From Blumeriella jaapii (taxonomy: Eukaryota; Ascomycota; Leotiomycetes; Helotiales; Drepanopezizaceae), in contig VWND01000083.1 of the NCBI GenBank assembly GCA_009599575.1, forward strand, positions 124,001 to 188,000: DNA of 64,000 nt. The letters are read 5' to 3'. Positions 60,879-64,000 of this stretch are shown here, one piece after another. The translations under genes and the position numbers were made by a program. Below the pieces are notes generated by a model that was not told where the DNA came from, searched no databases, and saw only the letters and a list, made by a program, of their open reading frames with translations. The number at the start of each line of letters is the position of its first letter. The stretch's first letter is position 1.

Positions 60879-61771
60879 GATATCGGTAGACTCAACACGG
60901 TCACTTGTAGAGATAGGTAGGTGTACCTTTTTAATGCAGATAGCACGGAAGACGTTGGGACACACTCCTGGTCTCTCTCTACCAACCTCTATCCACTGCA
61001 TCTTACGCCGCACACTTACGCTAATCTTTTCTGTCTGATGCTATAGGGTTTTCGGTTTCTGTGATGTCTAAAGTACAACGCCTCTGCTACGACCTATTAT
61101 CGTTTCATGTTTCCACCACCATATGTATCGATCGTCTGCTTCTTTCGGTCCTTTCTTTTTCCTCTTACTGAATCTCTTCACTGCGTTGTTCGCCACGTCG
61201 GCAATTCTGGTCCAATCCATCACAACACGACCATCGCCATTGACGCCCTTGTAGACGGGATGGCGCATAGGGTCCATGGGAACTTGCACAGACACTCAGT
61301 TAGATTCCCGGCCTCGTTTCACGATCGAGCCCTCTTTTTGGCTTCGTTGTTGGCTCTACACGTACCTTCTGAGGTTGGATTTTGACAGAAACATTTCTCA
61401 AAAGCGCCGGAGATGTCAAGTTCTACCTACACTTCCATTCCGTCCATGCGAATCGACGTGTGTATTGCTCGTTTTGCGCTCCCAAGACCAAGTGCCGTTC
61501 CACCGTTCCACCGTTCCACGACAGCGGGCGAGTGACTGGGTCGTCAGTTCCCTTCCCCAGATACATCGACCGGGCCGTTTTCTCGGCCCTCATCAACTTG
61601 CTTTTCTGCTTCCATTCTTTTACCCTCCTGTCCAGTCTCTCTTCTCTCCATCCTGAAGTACTTAGCACCCTCCTCACCCCAGTCGTTCGTTACAACCTCC
61701 CCCTACTATCTCTCCCTGTGCTTTCTCCGATTTGGTTTTTCGGAGTTCAAAAACTCGGGTTCGCAGACGAA
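60879..61771. other. Intergenic region, may hold a small minus-strand gene
   Basis: It contains the 3' end of uS2m and the promoter of the secreted-protein gene. See the separate low-confidence call at 61068-61366. Confidence 0.4.
61068..61411 (-). CDS. Possible small basic protein (3' exons only)
   Basis: The minus strand has a 72-codon open stretch ending at 61068 (PMDPMRHPVYKGVNGDGRVV, then a basic KRFSKRKKKGPK run and WWWKHETIIG). An apparent 83-bp intron at 61365-61283 (GTACGT...CAAG, branch CTAAC) joins it in frame to an upstream stretch reading ELDISGAFEKCFCQNPTSE. The 5' end was not found. The pattern of a convincing intron plus a non-repetitive basic peptide suggests a real gene, but no family is recognised and it lies tail-to-tail with uS2m. 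Confidence 0.3.
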
Positions 61772-63031
61772 ATGAAGTTAGGAATCTTCTCTCTGTTGCT
61801 GGTCGTGGGTACTTTCGGTGGTGGCGATGCGCGCAATCCGCCTTCGTGGCCTGGATACATCAATCCTAGGTCTGTACATTCCCTCTTCGATGCAGAACCA
61901 AGTGCTCATCTGCAGCTAGAACCCCCATCAATGCTTCCCGTATGACCGACCGTTCTCCGTCTCTGCTTGTCGGCAGCTCGGTGAGGAACACCACGCCGCA
62001 TCTGAACGATATCATCGGCACGTGCAAGAATCAGCAGGGCGGCGTCGTGGTGAAGAGCGAGTGTCAGCAGAGTGTCTTGAGCGTGGGGATGGCTATGGGG
62101 CTGGCTGTTGTAAGTCCTGCTCATCCAGGATCTGAGCTTTATAATGATACCTTGGACGACGAAAGAGGGCAAAGAGACTGATGCTTTGGTGACAGTTATC
62201 TTACCAGAGTGCCAGCTGGTGGGCCGGCGCCTTTGGCCCGAATGGGAACAACAAGAAACGTGCCTTGGATGCCGCAGACGATTTCTTCTCGCATCTCCCC
62301 GACACTCTTAGCATCTCCAACATCAAGATTCAGGGCAAGCCTCTCCCTGCGTCGCCCAGTGCCCGTTCTTTGCACCGCCGAAAGTCTGGGGCACAGGTTT
62401 ATAACGTGTTCTACAACGGCTCGCTGCCCTTGACGTTCATGGTCCACCGTTCCACGTCAGCTTCCGTCCCCGCGTCTGCCTCCGCAGATGATGATCAAAC
62501 AGAGCAACACTTCGTCCCTCTCTTCGCCGCCACGGACGGAGCCAAATGTGGTTGACGCACGTCGCTCCCATCTCCCACGTCGCGAGTGCCCCTGGCTTTG
62601 GAGCCCTGGAGGCAAGAGATGGCTACGATGAATACAACCACGTCGGCGCCGGCGGCATCAAACTTCTTGCCAACTCCGACCCGGTTGCGACCTGGGACGA
62701 TGTGATGAACTGGTTAAACAGCCGTACGGAAGACGGTGGCACCACGCCGTTTCAGTACGTCAGTACCATGGCCAGCTTCGGCACGTATGTCGGTCACAGT
62801 TTTGTCCACAGTGTGCACGGTGTGGACGGATGGGGGTACAACGCGCAATTTGCCATGGAGGGATATGATCACGTATGCTTCCTCCCTTTTTCTTTCCGGT
62901 TCAGTAATAGCCTTGATGTGCAGCGGACTGTTGTGTGTGCAGGGCACGTGTACTGACTTGCGCAGGCATTCTCCCCTGTTTGGGAGGACGACTTTAACTG
63001 GTGCTTTGGCGCCTATCCTACGAACTGCTAG
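61772..63031 (+). CDS. Unrecognised secreted protein (one apparent frameshift)
   Basis: Four exons, 61772-61869, 61977-62109, 62196-62872 and 62966-63031. Introns of 107, 86 and 93 bp have normal borders (GTCTGT...CAG; GTAAGT...CAG; GTATGC...CAG). The phases close if one A is restored in the AAA run at 62544-62546, giving about 324 aa. The N-terminus MKLGIFSLLLVVGTFGGGDA is a signal peptide. The mature part has a Cys early (GTCKNQQGG, KSECQQS), a Trp/Gly-rich middle (SASWWAGAFGPNGNNKKR, the KKR possibly a Kex2 site), and a tail of aromatic/Asp residues ending DDFNWCFGAYPTNC. An extracellular or wall-associated role is likely from the signal. I recognise no family, enzyme motif or effector class. 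Confidence 0.75.
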
Positions 63032-63508
63032 ATGGTGTAAGCTGCTATCGTAGGGGTTGCCGCAGAGACCGAGATTGAGGAGTAGAATGGGAAAGTGGTG
63101 TTTTTGAGAGGTGGCCTAGTGTTGGTGTTGCGTATTCATCATTACTTGCGATAGAAGTCATACTCGTGTTTCAATGCTAATGGTATAAAAACTCTTCGAC
63201 TCATCCCAGTGTTCCTCGTCTTATCCTACCTACGTCTTACTCTGGCAGCGATCTGAGCCCGAGCCTGAGATGACCTGCGAACCTTGTCTTGTAATGGGTC
63301 CTCGTTATCTTTACACTAACAACTAGTTTTTAATCTCATCTAACCAACAAAAAGAGGCTTCGTGATATTTGCCGACACGTGTTGCAACTCCCTCGACTGG
63401 TGCCGAGCCAGCAGCGCGGACTCTTTCCACACCACGAACTCTATTAGGCTCTCCTGGAAAAAAGCAAAGGGGGAAAAAACCGTAGTTTCACGGTCCGGTT
63501 GTTTTCTT

Positions 63509-63555
<47 letters not shown>

Positions 63556-64000
63556 TACGCCAAATTAACTGCGACGGCATAATTGGGTGTTTCATGTCTT
63601 CTCGGAATCTGACTGACTGAGAGAGAGAGAGAGGGGGGTATGTAGAAAGACACCAGGTCCGGGGAGACCGGGTCTTGGTACGCGAGCTTGACCAGACGCT
63701 TTCGTGTGGAGTGGGGTGGGTCTGGCTGAGATGGGTAGTGGCACAACAACGTCTGTGAGATCGGATGCGGTCGCCAAAAGGGGGTATCTGAGATCGGGGT
63801 TTGTAGGGGGTGGTGGTTGGTTGGAACGGCGGCGCGACTTTGTGTTCTGTTCTAGGAGTGAGGCGGGGTGTGTTGAGGTTCGCGGCGAGTGCGATTTGGT
63901 AGACAGCGCCTTGTGAGCGTCTCTTCCTTGCTTCCCTCTTTCTTACAGGCAGGCGGGCGGGCGGGCAGAAGGCCTGTGTCTGGGGACGGGATGCTGGTGT
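63032..64000. other. Gene-free stretch with long poly-G run
   Basis: 3' UTR of the secreted-protein gene, then no supported gene. It contains the 43-G run (63512-63554), a (GA)n patch near 63620-63635 and a (GGCG)n patch near 63950-63965. Confidence 0.6.
63512..63554. repeat. Uninterrupted run of 43 G
   Basis: A pure G homopolymer on the plus strand, with no interruption. Confidence 0.9.

Overview
The window looks like nuclear DNA of a filamentous ascomycete. The evidence is short GT-AG introns (46-177 bp) with CTAAC/CTGAC-type branch sites, Pezizomycotina-type genes, and repeats degraded by C-to-T mutation in the manner of RIP (repeat-induced point mutation). A Dothideomycete is the best guess, mainly because the mannitol dehydrogenase has the length and architecture of the Alternaria/Cladosporium enzyme. 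The species cannot be named from the sequence.

Bases 1-40375 form one AT-rich island of nested Ty3/gypsy LTR retrotransposons. The oldest visible copy ('host element', minus strand) runs from 11746 to its terminal LTR at 40109-40375. Three elements were inserted into it: (a) a same-family copy, B1, plus strand, entering from the left edge and ending with its LTR at 11745; (b) a complete same-family copy, B3, 17517-28803, minus strand, flanked by TTAA; (c) an unrelated chromodomain gypsy element, C, 29391-36754, plus strand, flanked by AATAA. A fourth element, G1 (5253-11713, minus strand, flanked by GTATC), sits inside the LTR of B1 and is the least mutated. The family shared by host, B1 and B3 is about 11.3 kb long with 267-bp LTRs. 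It carries gag, protease, RT/RNase H, integrase and then an unrecognised coding-like tract of about 3.2 kb downstream of the integrase.

From about 41 kb to the end the DNA is GC-balanced and gene-bearing: an NADP-dependent mannitol dehydrogenase-type SDR (minus); a HeLo-like/pseudokinase protein (plus, one apparent frameshift); two hypothetical membrane proteins (plus); an Ace2/Swi5-type C2H2 transcription factor (minus); a CBS-CBS-PB1 membrane protein like fission yeast Mug70 (plus), sharing an ~850-bp intergenic region with the Ace2-like gene; mitochondrial ribosomal protein uS2m (plus); and an unrecognised secreted protein (plus, one apparent frameshift). These are independent housekeeping, regulatory and accessory genes, with no sign of a metabolic cluster.

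The most unusual signals are in the island. The mutation signature spares every cytosine next to a G, on either side, and shows no CpA preference. The two G1 LTRs differ at 17 sites, all A/G on one strand. The 11.3-kb family has a large unexplained 3' coding region. Both frameshifted genes break at a homopolymer that is one base too short, which suggests assembly error rather than gene death.
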